Assembly (NCBI GenBank): GCA_963829705.1
Contig: CAWHJN010000001.1
Span: 930,001-994,000, forward strand
Direction of reading: 5' to 3'
Length of the DNA stretch: 64,000 nucleotides
Origin: CAWHJN01 sp963829705
GTDB taxonomy: Bacteria > Bacteroidota > Rhodothermia > Rhodothermales > BA12
Shown here: positions 25,566-33,578 of the stretch, in pieces
How positions within the stretch are numbered: position 1 is the stretch's first letter
Layout of the letters: every line of letters starts with the position of its first letter
The notes under the pieces: generated by a model
Told to the model about the DNA's origin: nothing
Database searches by the model: none
What the model saw: only the letters and a program-made list of their open reading frames with translations
Made by a program: the position numbers and the translations under genes

Positions 25566-26117
25566 TCACGCGGCAATGCGGTAGCGGCTCTGCACGAGTC
25601 CGTTCGAGAACGACCGCGTCTCGACGTGCGAGAGCGCCACGTCGTGTGGCAGGTGCCCGAACAGCGGGATGCCCGCCCCCAGCAGGATCGGGATGTGGGT
25701 GAGGGTCAACTCGTGGAGGAGCCCGGCTCGGAGAAAGCGCTGGATGGTCTGCCCGCCATCGACGTACACACGCTCTGTTCCGGTGGCTCCGAGGTGCTGC
25801 AGGAGCGCCGCCGGATCGAGCGAGAGCACTTCGACGCTGGCCGCCTGTTTTTCCGGCACGCGAACGATTCCGCTGCTGAGAACCACGACGCGCTTGCCCC
25901 TGTACGGCCACACGCCGAAGGTCAGCACCTTCTCGAACGTCTTACGTCCCATCACGAGCGTGTCGATGGTCGCCATGAACGCCGCGTAGCCGTAATCGCC
26001 CCCGTCGCCCTCTCCCACCGCCGTCAGCCAGTCGATGTCGCCGTCGGGGCGGGCGATAAAGCCGTCGAGGCTCGCGGCGATGTAGACGGCAGCTTCGGGA
26101 AGGGGTGCGGCAGGCAT
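25566..26117 (-). CDS. Dihydrofolate reductase family protein (RibD C-terminal type)
   Basis: A 183-aa cytosolic reductase of the RibD_C/DHFR-like superfamily, using NADPH. The N-terminal strand VYIAASLDGFIARPDGDIDWL is characteristic, as are DTLVMGRKTFEKVLTFG (the GRKTxE nucleotide site), KRVVVLSSG and VYVDGGQTIQRFL. It is a stand-alone YwjB/YyaP-type member rather than a bifunctional riboflavin RibD or a true folate reductase. The substrate is unknown. It is convergent with the CHAT gene (13 bases between ends) and shares its strand with the ClC gene. Confidence 0.85.
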   Translation of the reverse strand: MPAAPLPEAAVYIAASLDGFIARPDGDIDWLTAVGEGDGGDYGYAAFMATIDTLVMGRKTFEKVLTFGVWPYRGKRVVVLSSGIVRVPEKQAASVEVLSLDPAALLQHLGATGTERVYVDGGQTIQRFLRAGLLHELTLTHIPILLGAGIPLFGHLPHDVALSHVETRSFSNGLVQSRYRIAA

Positions 26118-26192
26118 GGCGTGAAAAGGATGATGGAGCGCAAGGACGGTACTCGCCGGTGACAGCCCCCCTTCACCCTGCTCGCGCGTGCG

Positions 26193-27800
26193 TCACCCCT
26201 CGCAGCCTTCGCGCAGGAGGGCAAAGCCGTTCTCGGCCTCGGGCGCGATGACCGCGGTGATACGGACATGCGGCTCCAAGAGCGTGCTCGCCGTCGGAAT
26301 CCACTCGTGGTCGCCCATGCGGCAGGCCACCAGCACGCAGCCCGGCGGCAGGCCCAGCTCGCGGACGTACTTGTAGGCAAACGGCGCGCCGGGCTGCACC
26401 TCGAACTCGACGACGGCAGGCTCCTCGGTATCGAGCGACACGCCGCGCCGCGCCACGTCGCGCTCCAGCAGCGCCTCGTAGAGCGGCGGCACGCCCATCT
26501 TGTCGGCCACGACGTAGGCGAAAAAGCACGCCACCAGCAAGGGCAGCATCTGCGCGTAGTTGCCCGTCATTTCGAGGATGAGCACGATGCCCGTCAGCGG
26601 GGCGCGCACGACGGCGGCGAAGCACGCGCCCATCCCCACGACGGCGAACACGCCGGGGTACGGGACGAAGCCGGGCCACACCATCTGTGCGATGAGCCCG
26701 ATGCCGAGGCCGGTGAGGGCACCGAGCACCAGCAGCGGCGCGAAGATGCCCCCTGGCGCGTCGGTGCCGTAGCTGAGCAGCGTCAGCCCGAAGCGCAGCA
26801 GCAGCCACAGCGGCACCATCCACAGCACCATACGCCCGTACAGCACCTCCTCGGCCATGTCGTGACCCCCGCCCACGCTCGTCGGCGCGACGTACGCCGC
26901 CACGCCCACGAGCGCGCCCACGAGCGCGACGGCCGCCATCCGTTTGCGCGCACCCAGCCCGCCGAAGGCGTCGAGCGTGGCCAGCACGCCCTTGTTGAAC
27001 GTGGCCCCGAGCACACCCGTCAGGATGCCCACGAGGGCAAACGCGGGCAGCAGCACGAGCGACGAGACGGGGTACGCGGGCACGGTGAACACGGGAAACT
27101 GCCCCGAAACGGCCCGTGCGATGATGTTGGCCGTGGCCGCCGCCAGGAACGACGCCCCGAACACCATCGGGCGGAAGTCGCGCTGCACCTCTTCGAGCAC
27201 GAACACCAGCCCGGAGAGCGGCGCGTTGAAGGCCGCCGCCAGCCCGGCCCCGCCGCCCGAGGCGATGAGCGTCTGGCGGTCGCGGTGCGACACGCGCAGC
27301 AGGTCCGACACCGCCGCGCCCGTCGCCGCGCCGATCTGCACCGTCGGCCCTTCGCGCCCGAGGGCGAGGCCGCTCGTGAGCGCCAGCGCGCCCCCGGCGA
27401 ACTTGACAGGCAGCAGGCGTCGCCACCGCATCCGGCGCAGCCGGTGCAGCACAGCTTCGAGGTGCGGGATGCCGCTGCCCGCCGCTTCGGGCGCAAAGCG
27501 CCGCGTCAGCCAGACGGCCGCGACGGCTCCGCACGTGCCCCACAGGATGGGCCACACCACGCCCGACCAGCCCAGGCCCTGGCTCCACGCCACCATCAGC
27601 CCGCGCAGCTTTTCGCCCGTCGAGAGCACGATGCGGAAGGCGACGGCCATGCTGCCCGCGAGCGCACCCACGAGCAGCGCACTCGGGAACAGCTTGCGTC
27701 GCTCCTGCCGCACGTTGAGGTACTGGCGAAGCTCCGAGCGCGCCGCGCCGTCGCTCTCGGCGGCGCGGTCGGCGCGAGCATCAGGAGGAGGCGTGGACAC
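26193..27800 (-). CDS. ClC-type chloride channel/transporter with C-terminal RCK-like domain
   Basis: A 535-aa membrane protein with 10-12 hydrophobic helices. ClC selectivity motifs are present: GSGIPHLEAVL (first anion-site loop), GREGPTVQIGAATGA (with the gating glutamate) and GGIFAPLLVLGALTG. The gating Glu suggests Cl-/H+ exchange rather than a fixed-open channel. The C-terminal ~75 residues (PFAYKYVRELGLPPGCVLVACR) look like a TrkA-C/RCK_C regulatory domain. The likely role is chloride or acid homeostasis at the inner membrane. The start is a GTG at 27800 reading V-S-T-P-P-P-D. A terminator-like hairpin just upstream (27857-27889) separates it from the accessory genes on the same strand. 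Confidence 0.88.
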   Translation of the reverse strand: MSTPPPDARADRAAESDGAARSELRQYLNVRQERRKLFPSALLVGALAGSMAVAFRIVLSTGEKLRGLMVAWSQGLGWSGVVWPILWGTCGAVAAVWLTRRFAPEAAGSGIPHLEAVLHRLRRMRWRRLLPVKFAGGALALTSGLALGREGPTVQIGAATGAAVSDLLRVSHRDRQTLIASGGGAGLAAAFNAPLSGLVFVLEEVQRDFRPMVFGASFLAAATANIIARAVSGQFPVFTVPAYPVSSLVLLPAFALVGILTGVLGATFNKGVLATLDAFGGLGARKRMAAVALVGALVGVAAYVAPTSVGGGHDMAEEVLYGRMVLWMVPLWLLLRFGLTLLSYGTDAPGGIFAPLLVLGALTGLGIGLIAQMVWPGFVPYPGVFAVVGMGACFAAVVRAPLTGIVLILEMTGNYAQMLPLLVACFFAYVVADKMGVPPLYEALLERDVARRGVSLDTEEPAVVEFEVQPGAPFAYKYVRELGLPPGCVLVACRMGDHEWIPTASTLLEPHVRITAVIAPEAENGFALLREGCEG

Positions 27801-27856
27801 GAGGGATCAGCAGACGGCGCGTGCAAAGGGGAAAAGGTAGCCTCCACATCACGGAA

Positions 27857-27889
27857 AAGCCCCCCGCCACAGGGCGCGGCAGGAGGCTT
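27857..27889 (-). terminator. Probable terminator upstream of the ClC gene
   Basis: Arms AAGCCCCCCGCC (27857-27868) and GGCAGGAGGCTT (27878-27889) pair over 12 positions with two mismatches. On the minus strand the stem is followed by TTTT, so it would stop transcription from the accessory genes before the ClC start. Confidence 0.55.
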
Positions 27890-28009
27890 CTCGGAAAACG
27901 AACCCGAACGGATGCGGTGGCGGCGCGGCCCCCAGGCGACGAGCCGCCACCGGGCCACGTACTGCCCTGTCAAGCCAGAACGAACACGGCCCCATCCCCG
28001 CGAGGCACA

Positions 28010-28112
28010 GCGTCAGCGACCGCGAGATGAGCCACTCGAACGCAGCACGGAAGCGCTGAAGATTGACGCAAGAGGGGAGCGTTTCGCCAGCGTGCAGCCA
28101 CAGGTTGGGCCG
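28010..28112 (-). repeat. attC-like site downstream of the four-helix membrane protein
   Basis: On the minus strand: GCCCAACCTGTGGCTGCACG, then CTGGCGAAACGCTCC. GCCCAAC fits the integron R'' consensus RYYYAAC. CGAAACGC can pair with a later GCGTTCG leaving one unpaired A, the kind of extrahelical base seen in attC sites. The closing R' box is not clear. Candidate only. Confidence 0.35.
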
Positions 28113-28150
28113 CATACCGCATGACCCGTGCAGCGTGATGGATGAAAACC

Positions 28151-28561
28151 CTATGCAGGGGAAACTGCTCTCGGCAGCAGAAGCCCCAGTGCGACGATCA
28201 CGAGCGCGACGACTGCCATCGTGGGCTGCAACCACGACACGTATCCGATGATCGACACCTGCACCCCAATCCAGCCCAGCAGAACGACCCCGGCTGCAAG
28301 GGCCGAGCGGCGAGCAAAGGGCTTCTGCGCGAAGACGGCGACGGCTCCTACGGCAGCCGATCCTCCCACAACGACGAGGAGGACGATGCCGGGCATGGTG
28401 TAGGTCGAGAAAGGACTGCCATCCAACCATGCTACCGGGACGTCCGCGGCACCGCTCAAGGCGTAGTACCCGCCAGCGATCGCGTTGAGCGCGACGATCC
28501 CAAGGAGAACCCCGAGGAGGATTCGCAAGGCTGAGAGGCGGCCTCTGCTGGAGTGGTCCAT
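28151..28561 (-). CDS. Small four-helix integral membrane protein
   Basis: A 136-aa protein with four strongly hydrophobic segments (about residues 12-36, 55-77, 85-105 and 110-130), starting MDHSSRGRLSALRILLGVLL. The block WLDGSPFSTYTMPGIVLLVVVGG (a short loop before helix 2) is reminiscent of small uncharacterised membrane proteins in Actinobacteria and others. I know no assigned function. It is on the minus strand in the second accessory stretch, downstream of the cupin gene. Its upstream spacer (28562-28671) has a sequence similar to the other attC-like arms (GCCGACGAAACGCTC). Confidence 0.65.
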   Translation of the reverse strand: MDHSSRGRLSALRILLGVLLGIVALNAIAGGYYALSGAADVPVAWLDGSPFSTYTMPGIVLLVVVGGSAAVGAVAVFAQKPFARRSALAAGVVLLGWIGVQVSIIGYVSWLQPTMAVVALVIVALGLLLPRAVSPA

Positions 28562-28671
28562 CAGGATGCGCGAATAAGGATTCTGGCGGTAGCAGGAAAT
28601 CGCGGCTCCTCCGCTACACGCGGCAGAGCGTTTCGTCGGCGTGCGGCGGCGGCTTCTGCGGCCGAGGCATC

Positions 28672-29241
28672 TTACCCGACCGGCAACGGAGGGCCCAGCA
28701 TCGTCATCCCGTGTGAGGCGAAGAGGGCCGCCATCTTCTCCGGCGCTGGCGCACTTCCCATCTCCGCCAGCGCGTCCAGAAACGACGCCATCTGACCGGC
28801 GGGCTGGAACGCGATGATGAGCTTCCCTTCTCCCTCGCTCGTGTGCGCCCACACGTGCGGGACCGTGCGCGGCGCGAGGATCGAGTCGCCGGGGCCGAGG
28901 TCGAACCGCTCCTCCCCGATCTCGATGTGGTACGCGCCCTCCAGGACGTAGAACCACTCATCCTGCGCGTGATGCACGTGGCGCGGAGGGCCGCCTCTGG
29001 CCTCGTCGGTGTGCTCGATGATGTAGAGGTCGCCGGTGGTGTCCTCCGGCGACACCTTCGCGTCGATGCGGAGACCGCCGAAGACGTGGCGAGGGTGGCC
29101 CGTGCGGTCCTGGCCTGCCCGGACGAGCGTGCCCGCAGGCTTTCTCTGGGCGCGCGATGGGCGCGACACAGAGGCGCACGCTGCGAGTGGGCCGGTCGCC
29201 AGCGCAGCGAGCAGGAAGGTTCGGCGTTCGACGAGGCGCAT
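28672..29241 (-). CDS. Exported cupin-domain protein
   Basis: A 189-aa protein starting MRLVERRTFLLAALATGPLA with a signal containing RR and a lipobox-like AAC, so it is either a Tat substrate or a lipoprotein. The cupin barrel follows, with metal-ligand motif PPRHVHHAQDEWFYVLEGAYHI (G-x5-H-x-H-x3-4-E type) and second motif GDSILAPRTVPHVWAH. The remaining ~45 residues are helical (FLDALAEMGSAPAPEKMAAL). Such stand-alone cupins are often dioxygenases or sugar/ligand-binding proteins; no substrate can be named. It lies in the accessory stretch, all genes on the minus strand. Confidence 0.78.
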   Translation of the reverse strand: MRLVERRTFLLAALATGPLAACASVSRPSRAQRKPAGTLVRAGQDRTGHPRHVFGGLRIDAKVSPEDTTGDLYIIEHTDEARGGPPRHVHHAQDEWFYVLEGAYHIEIGEERFDLGPGDSILAPRTVPHVWAHTSEGEGKLIIAFQPAGQMASFLDALAEMGSAPAPEKMAALFASHGMTMLGPPLPVG

Positions 29242-29386
29242 GGAGATTCCTCAGAAGGTTGAAGCCGTAGAAACAGGAGGGCCGCTCACCCGCGCAGGGT
29301 GTACCGGCAGTGGGATAAAGCAGTGTAAGCAGTGCAGATTGAACGAGGCAAGACGGTAGAGTCCTGCTTCGGTATGCAGCCGTGGA

Positions 29387-29409
29387 TGAGCCCGCCGAAC
29401 GCGGGCTCA
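29387..29409. repeat. Perfect 9-bp hairpin
   Basis: TGAGCCCGC, a five-base loop CGAAC, and GCGGGCTCA pair perfectly. It sits between the alpha/beta hydrolase (3' end 29497) and the cupin gene. There is no T-run on either side, so it may be a transcript-stabilising or cassette-boundary structure rather than an intrinsic terminator. The rest of 29242-29496 shows no gene. Confidence 0.5.
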
Positions 29410-29496
29410 CTCGCTGATGGCCCCTGCTCCGTCGCGCGTGAGAGGCTGCGCAGCTGCGGCCGACGCGAGGGTGGCAAAGAGCACGCGTGGTTTGGA

Positions 29497-30345
29497 TCAG
29501 AGGCCTGAGAAAAAGCGGAGGGCCGTCGCGGCGAACGGAACGATGGGGTCGTAAATGGGCACGTGGTCGCCGCCGGGCACGACCCACAGCCGTGCATCGG
29601 GCAACGAGCGGTAGATCCCGGCGATCTGCTCGACCGAGAAGAACACGTCGCGGTCGCCCTGCACCAGCAGCGTCGGCACCAGGGTGCCCGAGAGGTCGGC
29701 CGGGGCGAACGGGTCGGGTTCATCGGCGTCGGCGAAGCGGGCAAACTGAAGGGCGAGGTCGGCGGCCTGCGCCTCGCCGCGCGCAGCGCATGCGCGGAAG
29801 GATGCGGCGACCTCGGGCGGCAATGCCTCCAGCGTCGTCTCGCGCACCCAGCCTCGCGTCTCGTCGGTGAAGGCGGTGCCCACGCCCACCACGACGAGCC
29901 GCTCGAACCGCTCGGGCGCGGCCTTCGCGGCGTGCAGCAGCGTCATCCCACCCGTGCTGATGCCCATCGCCCGAACCCGCTTGATGCCGAGCGTGTCGAG
30001 GAGGGCCAGCACGTCGGCCGCAGACTGGCGGTGCGTAAACTGGCTGGACGGGTTGGTCGACTGGCCGTGGCCGCGCAGGTCGGGAAAGATGAGGCGGTAG
30101 TGTGCCGCGAGCGTGTCCACGAACGGCGCCCACGCCTCCTCGCCGCAGCCACCGAAGCCGTGGAGGAGCACGAGCGGCTCGCCCGCCCCCACCTCCCGGT
30201 ACGCCATCTCGATCCCGTTGAGCGCGACAGTGTGGACGGGGGCACCCTGGAAAGGCTGAGGCTGCGCGGACACCTGTGCTGTGTGAAGCAGAGCCAGGGC
30301 GACGACACAGGTGCGAACGCAGGTGACACGGAGGGCCAATGACAT
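29497..30345 (-). CDS. Exported alpha/beta hydrolase
   Basis: A 282-aa protein with signal peptide (MSLALRVTCVRTCVVALALL, cleavage near VSA-QP) and an alpha/beta hydrolase fold. The oxyanion region is LVLLHGFGGCGEEAW, and FPDLRGHGQSTNP is typical. The nucleophile elbow is GISTGGM, with acid in LVQGDRDVFF and histidine in VPGGDHVPIYDP. A lid insert lies around residues 160-220. It belongs to the general epoxide-hydrolase/haloperoxidase-like superfamily; the substrate is unknown. The start was taken at ATG 30345 because residues further upstream are not signal-like. The gene lies directly downstream of a candidate attC-like site. Confidence 0.8.
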   Translation of the reverse strand: MSLALRVTCVRTCVVALALLHTAQVSAQPQPFQGAPVHTVALNGIEMAYREVGAGEPLVLLHGFGGCGEEAWAPFVDTLAAHYRLIFPDLRGHGQSTNPSSQFTHRQSAADVLALLDTLGIKRVRAMGISTGGMTLLHAAKAAPERFERLVVVGVGTAFTDETRGWVRETTLEALPPEVAASFRACAARGEAQAADLALQFARFADADEPDPFAPADLSGTLVPTLLVQGDRDVFFSVEQIAGIYRSLPDARLWVVPGGDHVPIYDPIVPFAATALRFFSGL

Positions 30346-30369
30346 CGGTGTAAGGCAGGCTAGCAAGTG

Positions 30370-30492
30370 ACCGCTCAGCCGCAACGGGCAGCGACCGCGA
30401 ATGGTGGGAAAGACAACGTAGACGCCGAGGGCCGGACGAAGCAAGAGGGCTGGAGCCCGTTGTCGGCCTGCAGCCGCAGGTTATACGCCGCC
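30370..30492 (-). repeat. attC-like site at the 3' end of the HEPN-like gene
   Basis: On the minus strand GGCGTATAACCTGCGGCTGC overlaps the gene's stop codon and continues to GCCGACAACGGGC. About 70 bases on, GCCCGTTGCGGC pairs with it, leaving one unpaired A, as in attC L''/L' arms. The same box in inverse, GTTATACGCC, precedes the gene's start (about 30978-30987), so the gene is bracketed like a cassette. The terminal R' box of this site is not evident. Confidence 0.4.
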
Positions 30493-30969
30493 CTTCATGA
30501 TTGCTGCCTCTGCCTCCTGGACTGCCTCTGCTGTAATCCTGTGCTTTGGGTGCCATTGCTTGGTGAAGGCGGCTAGCTCTTGCTCGACCTCACGTATCCA
30601 AGCGGCATGTCCGTTCAGCTTCGAGATCATGTCGTCTCTGCCTGCTGACGAGACGAACAGATCGACATTCTCGGCGAAGTAGCGGTGAGCGAGAAGGTTG
30701 CGCAGGTCGAGGGCCTCCCGCAGTCGCGGCTCGTAGCCCTCAGGGATTAACCCAGACTTCCGGTACCGCTTGATCAGCGTTCCCAGCGTCTGGCTGTGCA
30801 GGTTGTCGAGCAAGTCTTGCAGCTCCTCACGCGAACCTCGCTCCGGCCCTGGCGACTCGATAAGCGCCAGCATGAGGGCGAGGCGACGTTCAAGATTCTG
30901 GCACTGGAACATCGCAGCCCCGAACTGAGCGAATACCTCTCGGTGGTGATTGCTGCCGATGTTGATCAA
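30481..30969 (-). CDS. Hypothetical protein with HEPN-like RNLLAH motif
   Basis: A 162-aa helical protein. It carries LRNLLAHRYFAE with Arg90 and His95 in R-x4-H spacing, the catalytic signature of HEPN-type RNases of toxin and defence systems, after a long helical run (NLERRLALMLALIE and LQDLLDNLHSQTLGTLI). Those features support a HEPN-like call, but other all-helical families have RNxxAH by chance. The start is uncertain: TTG 30969 (M-I-N-I-G-S-N) or ATG 30912. Base composition is visibly less GC-rich than the surroundings. It is bracketed by GTTATACGCC/GGCGTATAAC boxes, as expected for an integron-type cassette. No partner antitoxin gene is adjacent. Confidence 0.55.
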   Translation of the reverse strand: MINIGSNHHREVFAQFGAAMFQCQNLERRLALMLALIESPGPERGSREELQDLLDNLHSQTLGTLIKRYRKSGLIPEGYEPRLREALDLRNLLAHRYFAENVDLFVSSAGRDDMISKLNGHAAWIREVEQELAAFTKQWHPKHRITAEAVQEAEAAIMKGGV

Positions 30970-31012
30970 TGCGAAAGGCGTATAACAGGTAATTAAGCGG
31001 ATTCAGGGGGTG

Positions 31013-31140
31013 GTTATGCGGATTCAGATCCAGATAACACGTCTGCACATTACATCCTAAACCCTGCCTGTGCAAGAGCTAAACGCCTCTCGGTGCGGCG
31101 CGAAACAGGATCCAGATCCGCATAACGTGCCACCACAGGG
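31013..31140. repeat. Structured dispersed repeat, copy 2
   Basis: Aligns with 14946-15075. Its ends form a long inverted repeat: GTTATGCGGATTCAGATCC (31013-31031) and GGATCCAGATCCGCATAAC (31108-31126) pair at 16 of 19 positions, enclosing a ~75-base loop with the conserved core TAAACGCCTCTCGGTGCG. It lies just upstream of the HEPN-like gene (minus strand) and before hisS on the other side. Confidence 0.75.
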
Positions 31141-31235
31141 AGGCTATGGCGGATTCGAGCGCGCCCCCTTCACTCTGTTCTCACGCGGCAGAACCGCGCC
31201 CTCCGTATTTTGCCGACCCCTTTTCCCGGCCTCCC

Positions 31236-32540
31236 GTGAGCACTCTTTTCCAGCACATCCCCGGCACGTTCGACATTCTGCCCGTCGCGCAGGGCACGGG
31301 CGGCTCCGACCTCGCTTCGTCTGCCGCGTGGCGCTGGGCCGAGAACGTCGTCCGCGATGTGGCACTTCGCTTCGGCTTCGATGAGATCCGCACGCCGGTT
31401 CTCGAACCCACCGAACTCGTCGCGCGCGGCGTCGGCGGGGCCACGGACATCGTCCAGAAGGAGATGTTCGCCTTCGAGAAGGGCGACACGCAGTACGTGC
31501 TGCGGCCCGAGGTGACGGCCCCGGTGATGCGCGCCTTTCTCGAACACCGCCTCGACCAGCGCGGCGGCGTGCAGAAACTCTTTTACAGCGGCCCGTGCTT
31601 CCGCGCCGAGCGCCCACAGAAAGGCCGCTTCCGGCAGTTCCACCAGTTTGGCTGCGAGATCATCGGCACCCCGGATGCGCGCGCCGATGCGGAAACCATC
31701 GCGTTTCTGATGACGGTCTGCGACGCCCTCGGCGTGGGCGCGACGACGCTCCACCTCAACACGCTGGGCGACGCCGACAGCCGCCCGCGCTTCCGCGACG
31801 CGCTCAAAACCTACTTCGCGCCCTACCAGAACGACCTCAGCGAAACGAGCCGCCAGCGCCTCGACACCAACCCGCTCCGCATTCTCGACACCAAGGACGA
31901 GCGCGAACGCCGACTCCTCGACGACGCCCCGCGCCTGACGGATTTCCTCGGCGACGACGCCCGCGAACACTACGACGCCGTCCGCGCCCTGCTCACCGAC
32001 GCGGGCATCGCGTTCGTCGAAGATCCATTTCTCGTGCGCGGGCTGGATTACTACGGCCGAACGGCCTTCGAACTGCACTCCGACGCGCTCGGGGCGCAGA
32101 GCGCGCTGGGCGGCGGCGGGCGCTACGACGGGCTCGCGGAAGAACTGGGCAGCAAAACGCCCGTGCCTGCCGTCGGCATGGCGGCGGGCTTCGAGCGCTT
32201 TTTCCTCGCCCTCGACGCGGCGGGCGTCACGATGCCCGGTGCCTCCACGCCCGACGTGTTTCTCGTGGCCCTGGGCGACGAGGCGGCGCGGTGGGCTTTT
32301 GGCAAGGCGCAGATCCTGCGGCGCGAGGGCATCGCGGCGAGCTACGACCTGCGCGGCACGTCGGTGAAAGCGCAGATGCGCGAGGCCAACCGCTCGGGCG
32401 CGCCGCGCGTCGTGATCGTCGGCAAGGACGAACTCGCCGCCGACCGCGCGCAGGTCAAAGACATGGCCACGGGCGAGCAAACCGAGGTGCCCTTCAGCAC
32501 GTTGTCGGCCCACCTGACGCGGCTGGAAGCTGGAGGATAG
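31236..32540 (+). CDS. hisS: Histidyl-tRNA synthetase
   Basis: A 434-aa class II aminoacyl-tRNA synthetase charging tRNA-His. Class II motif 1 lies around RTPVLEPTELVARGVG. Motif 2 is in FYSGPCFRAERPQKGRFRQFHQFGCE. The histidine-specific loop LVRGLDYYGRTAFEL and motif 3 around AAGFERFFLAL are all present. The C-terminal anticodon-binding domain starts near DVFLVALGDEAA. I chose GTG 31236 (V-S-T-L-F-Q-H-I-P-G-T-F-D) because HisRS normally begins a few residues before the xGTxDILP motif; the ATG at 31146 would add 30 non-family residues and extend into the repeat region. Confidence 0.93.
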   Translation: MSTLFQHIPGTFDILPVAQGTGGSDLASSAAWRWAENVVRDVALRFGFDEIRTPVLEPTELVARGVGGATDIVQKEMFAFEKGDTQYVLRPEVTAPVMRAFLEHRLDQRGGVQKLFYSGPCFRAERPQKGRFRQFHQFGCEIIGTPDARADAETIAFLMTVCDALGVGATTLHLNTLGDADSRPRFRDALKTYFAPYQNDLSETSRQRLDTNPLRILDTKDERERRLLDDAPRLTDFLGDDAREHYDAVRALLTDAGIAFVEDPFLVRGLDYYGRTAFELHSDALGAQSALGGGGRYDGLAEELGSKTPVPAVGMAAGFERFFLALDAAGVTMPGASTPDVFLVALGDEAARWAFGKAQILRREGIAASYDLRGTSVKAQMREANRSGAPRVVIVGKDELAADRAQVKDMATGEQTEVPFSTLSAHLTRLEAGG

Positions 32541-32549
32541 CCACGCGTC

Positions 32550-32603
32550 ATTCGTCGGCTTCTTTCCAGCCACCCTTCACCCGTCGCCCTTCCCCCGCCC
32601 CCC
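32550..32603 (+). repeat. Degenerate heptad leader before lgt
   Basis: 7-base units ending at the ATG: ATTCGTC GGCTTCT TTCCAGC CACCCTT CACCCGT CGCCCTT CCCCCGC. The CnCCCnT units are the clearest. It starts just after the hisS stop. Confidence 0.6.
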
Positions 32604-33578
32604 ATGTACCCACGCCTGACCGACATCCTCGACACGCTCTTCGGCATCGAGTCGCCCATTCCGCTGTACTCGTTCGGTGCGATGGTGGCGGTGGCGTTTC
32701 TCGTGGCGGCCTCGCTCCTTCAGCGCGAACTCAGCCGCAAGCACGCGCTCGGGCTGCTGCCGAAGGTGGCCGTCCGAAACCCGGACAAAGACGCCAGCGC
32801 GCGGCGGGCGAGCAAGACGGTCCTGGCCGATCCGGGCGTCCTCACCGGCCCCATCACCATCATCGCCCTCATCGGCGGCGTGGCCGGGTCGAAGCTCTTC
32901 CACATCCTCGAAAACCTCGACAGCTTCGCGCGCGACCCGCTCGGGATGATCTTCTCGACGGGCGGGCTGACGTTCTACGGCGGCCTCATCGTGGCGGGCG
33001 CGGGCATCGTCTACTACGTACATAAAAAAGGGCTCTCCGTGGCCGCCGTGGCGGATGCCGTCGCGCCCGGCCTGATGCTCGCCTACGGCATCGGGCGCAT
33101 CGGCTGCTACCTCGCGGGCGACGGCGACTGGGGCATCTGCTCGCGCCTCGCCGACAAGCCCGGCTGGATCCCCGCCTTCCTGTGGAGCGAGACGTTCGAC
33201 CGCTCCATCATCACCCCGGACGCCATCGCCTACACCGCGCGCGAGATGGAGGCGAAGGGCATGGACGCCAGCATCTGCACCGTCGCCGACGGCGTCTACC
33301 CCACGATGCTGTACGAGTTTGCGATGGCGGCCCTCCTGTTCGGCGTGCTGTGGGCCCTCCGCAAGCACCCGTTCAAGTCAGGCTGGCTGTTCTCGCTCTA
33401 CCTCGTCTTCACCGGGCTGGAGCGCTTCGTCATCGAGCAGATCCGGGTGAACAACCCGCTCGAAGTCTTCGGCGCGACGATCACGCAGGCCGTGCTGATT
33501 TCCATCATCCTGATGATCATCGGTGCCGTGGGGATGGCGCTGACGTGGAAGAAGCCCTCCGTGCCCGTACACGCATGA
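32604..33578 (+). CDS. lgt: Prolipoprotein diacylglyceryl transferase
   Basis: A 324-aa inner-membrane enzyme that transfers diacylglyceryl from phosphatidylglycerol to the lipobox cysteine of prolipoproteins, the first step of lipoprotein maturation. Seven hydrophobic segments are seen. Family signatures are GGLTFYGGLIVAGAG, AYGIGRIGCYLAGDGDWG (the Lgt signature region with its Arg) and the terminal GLERFVIEQIRVNNP. A longer periplasmic loop (residues about 175-225) follows the Bacteroidota-type pattern. Its stop overlaps the ATG of the next gene (ATGA at 33575-33578). Many lipoproteins in the window would be its substrates. Confidence 0.92.
   Translation: MYPRLTDILDTLFGIESPIPLYSFGAMVAVAFLVAASLLQRELSRKHALGLLPKVAVRNPDKDASARRASKTVLADPGVLTGPITIIALIGGVAGSKLFHILENLDSFARDPLGMIFSTGGLTFYGGLIVAGAGIVYYVHKKGLSVAAVADAVAPGLMLAYGIGRIGCYLAGDGDWGICSRLADKPGWIPAFLWSETFDRSIITPDAIAYTAREMEAKGMDASICTVADGVYPTMLYEFAMAALLFGVLWALRKHPFKSGWLFSLYLVFTGLERFVIEQIRVNNPLEVFGATITQAVLISIILMIIGAVGMALTWKKPSVPVHA

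Larger units (their letters stand above)
27801..28150. other. Intergenic stretch with hairpin and attC-like sequence
   Basis: About 350 bases without a supportable gene. It holds a terminator-like hairpin (27857-27889) and an attC-like structure (28010-28112). Several arginine-rich open frames cross it, but none has a motif or ribosome site. Confidence 0.6.

Noticed and set aside
22520..25576. A 1018-aa open frame on the minus strand
   Set aside because: It is an antisense shadow of rluD and the CHAT gene, with no recognisable domain or ribosome site.
27849..28430. A 193-aa frame crossing the membrane protein gene
   Set aside because: It overlaps the four-helix protein in another frame, has no motif, and its C-terminal part covers a terminator-like hairpin and attC-like arms.
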